Source: Aurantimonas marianensis (GTDB lineage: Bacteria > Pseudomonadota > Alphaproteobacteria > Rhizobiales > Rhizobiaceae). Taken from it: 41,208 bases of DNA. The position numbers and the translations under genes were made by a program. A model generated the notes under the pieces. The model had not been told where the DNA came from. It was given only the letters and a program-made list of their open reading frames with translations, and did not search any database. The stretch covers positions 1 to 41,208 of the forward strand of contig NZ_JALHBS010000058.1 of the NCBI RefSeq assembly GCF_024195285.1, in the 5' to 3' direction. Below are positions 40,807-41,208 of the stretch, piece by piece (positions within the stretch are counted from its first letter, which is position 1; every line of letters starts with the position of its first letter).

Positions 40807-41208
40807 ATGAGTTCGATCCGGACCGCCACCATCGCTCTTTTGACCGCGACGGCCTTGTCTGGCGCGGCGATGGCACAGACCGCCGACAACGAAAAACTGA
40901 AGATAGGCCTGATGTTCACCTTGAGCGGCCCGGCCGCGGTGCTCGGCGAGCAGGGTCGCGACGGTTTCCTGCTGGCGGTCGAGAAGATGGGCGGCAAGCT
41001 CGGTGGCCTGGAGACGGAGATCACCACCGTCGACGACGAACTGAAGCCTGACATCGCCGCCAACAAGGCCCGCGAACTCGTCGAGCGCGACGATGTCGAT
41101 TTCGTCGTCGGTCCGATCTTTTCCAACATCCTGATGGCGATTACCAAGCCGGTGACGGACGGCGGTGCCTTCCTGATCAGCCCAAATGCCGGCACCTCGA
41201 ATTTCGCC
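40807..41208 (+). CDS. LivJ-like ABC transporter substrate-binding protein, N-terminal part
   Basis: Periplasmic binding protein of the branched-chain amino acid (LivJ, Peripla_BP_6) family; the first 134 residues are in the window and it continues past the right edge. The signal peptide is MSSIRTATIALLTATALSGA, cut after AMA (residue 23). The mature start LKIGLMFTLSGPAAVLGEQG is typical, as are the ligand-contact stretches VDDELKPDIAANKARELV and VDFVVGPIFSN. Members bind leucine-type amino acids, aromatic acids, amides or urea; the ligand cannot be told. The ribosome-binding site is a GGAG 8-10 nt before the ATG. Its transporter subunits would lie further right. Confidence 0.9.
   Translation, partial: MSSIRTATIALLTATALSGAAMAQTADNEKLKIGLMFTLSGPAAVLGEQGRDGFLLAVEKMGGKLGGLETEITTVDDELKPDIAANKARELVERDDVDFVVGPIFSNILMAITKPVTDGGAFLISPNAGTSNFA

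Overview
This is high-GC chromosomal DNA from an alphaproteobacterium, most likely of the order Hyphomicrobiales (Rhizobiales). The supporting signs are the dusB-ntrB-ntrC-ntrY gene order, a fused bifunctional ispDF, a pyruvate dehydrogenase E1 beta subunit carrying its own lipoyl domain, the ppiD-trpD-trpC-moaC-moeA-lexA string, and a GTTC-N7-GTTC type SOS box before lexA. Family or genus cannot be fixed from the sequence alone. No rRNA, tRNA, CRISPR array, insertion sequence or phage gene was seen.

Region 1 (1-7.8 kb): the nitrogen-regulation genes dusB, ntrB, ntrC and the start of ntrY run leftward. The isoprenoid gene ispDF and pncC (cinA) run rightward. A COQ10/RatA-like START protein and lipA run leftward again. 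Region 2 (7.9-14.9 kb): a leftward pyruvate dehydrogenase operon, pdhA-pdhB-SRPBCC gene-pdhC-SGNH hydrolase-lpdA, followed by a small GlsB-type membrane protein. With lipA close by, the complex and its lipoylation enzyme are clustered. Region 3 (15.1-22.9 kb): leftward housekeeping genes tpiA, secG, pyrG, a VOC protein, kdsA, eno and ftsB, interrupted by one rightward YfdC-like FNT channel. Region 4 (23.1-29.4 kb): rightward ppiD, trpD, trpC, moaC, moeA, each overlapping the next by 4 nt, then lexA behind two SOS boxes.

Region 5 (29.4-41.2 kb) is the accessory part. It begins with a 519-bp stretch of unclear content, then a type II P-type ATPase, a small cytochrome c, a Cys-rich secreted protein and a Tat-exported L,D-transpeptidase. 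Next come the sulfite dehydrogenase genes sorA and sorB, behind a near-perfect FNR/FixK box placed as in a class II promoter. A four-helix membrane protein, a multicopper oxidase with a Met-rich loop, and a BigR/SqrR-type ArsR regulator with both sulfide-sensing cysteines follow. Divergent from the regulator are pmpA and pmpB (YeeE/YedE sulfur transport). A membrane-anchored cytochrome c with a His/Asp/Glu-rich insert and the start of a LivJ-type binding protein close the window.

My reading (inference) is that 32.9-40.6 kb is a periplasmic sulfur-oxidation and redox island. Reduced sulfur would be sensed by the ArsR protein and moved by PmpAB, sulfite would be oxidised by SorAB, and electrons passed to c-type cytochromes. 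The link between the sulfide-type sensor and a multicopper oxidase is the least expected arrangement here. The molybdenum-cofactor genes moaC and moeA in the same window could serve SorA but belong to a separate, conserved operon.
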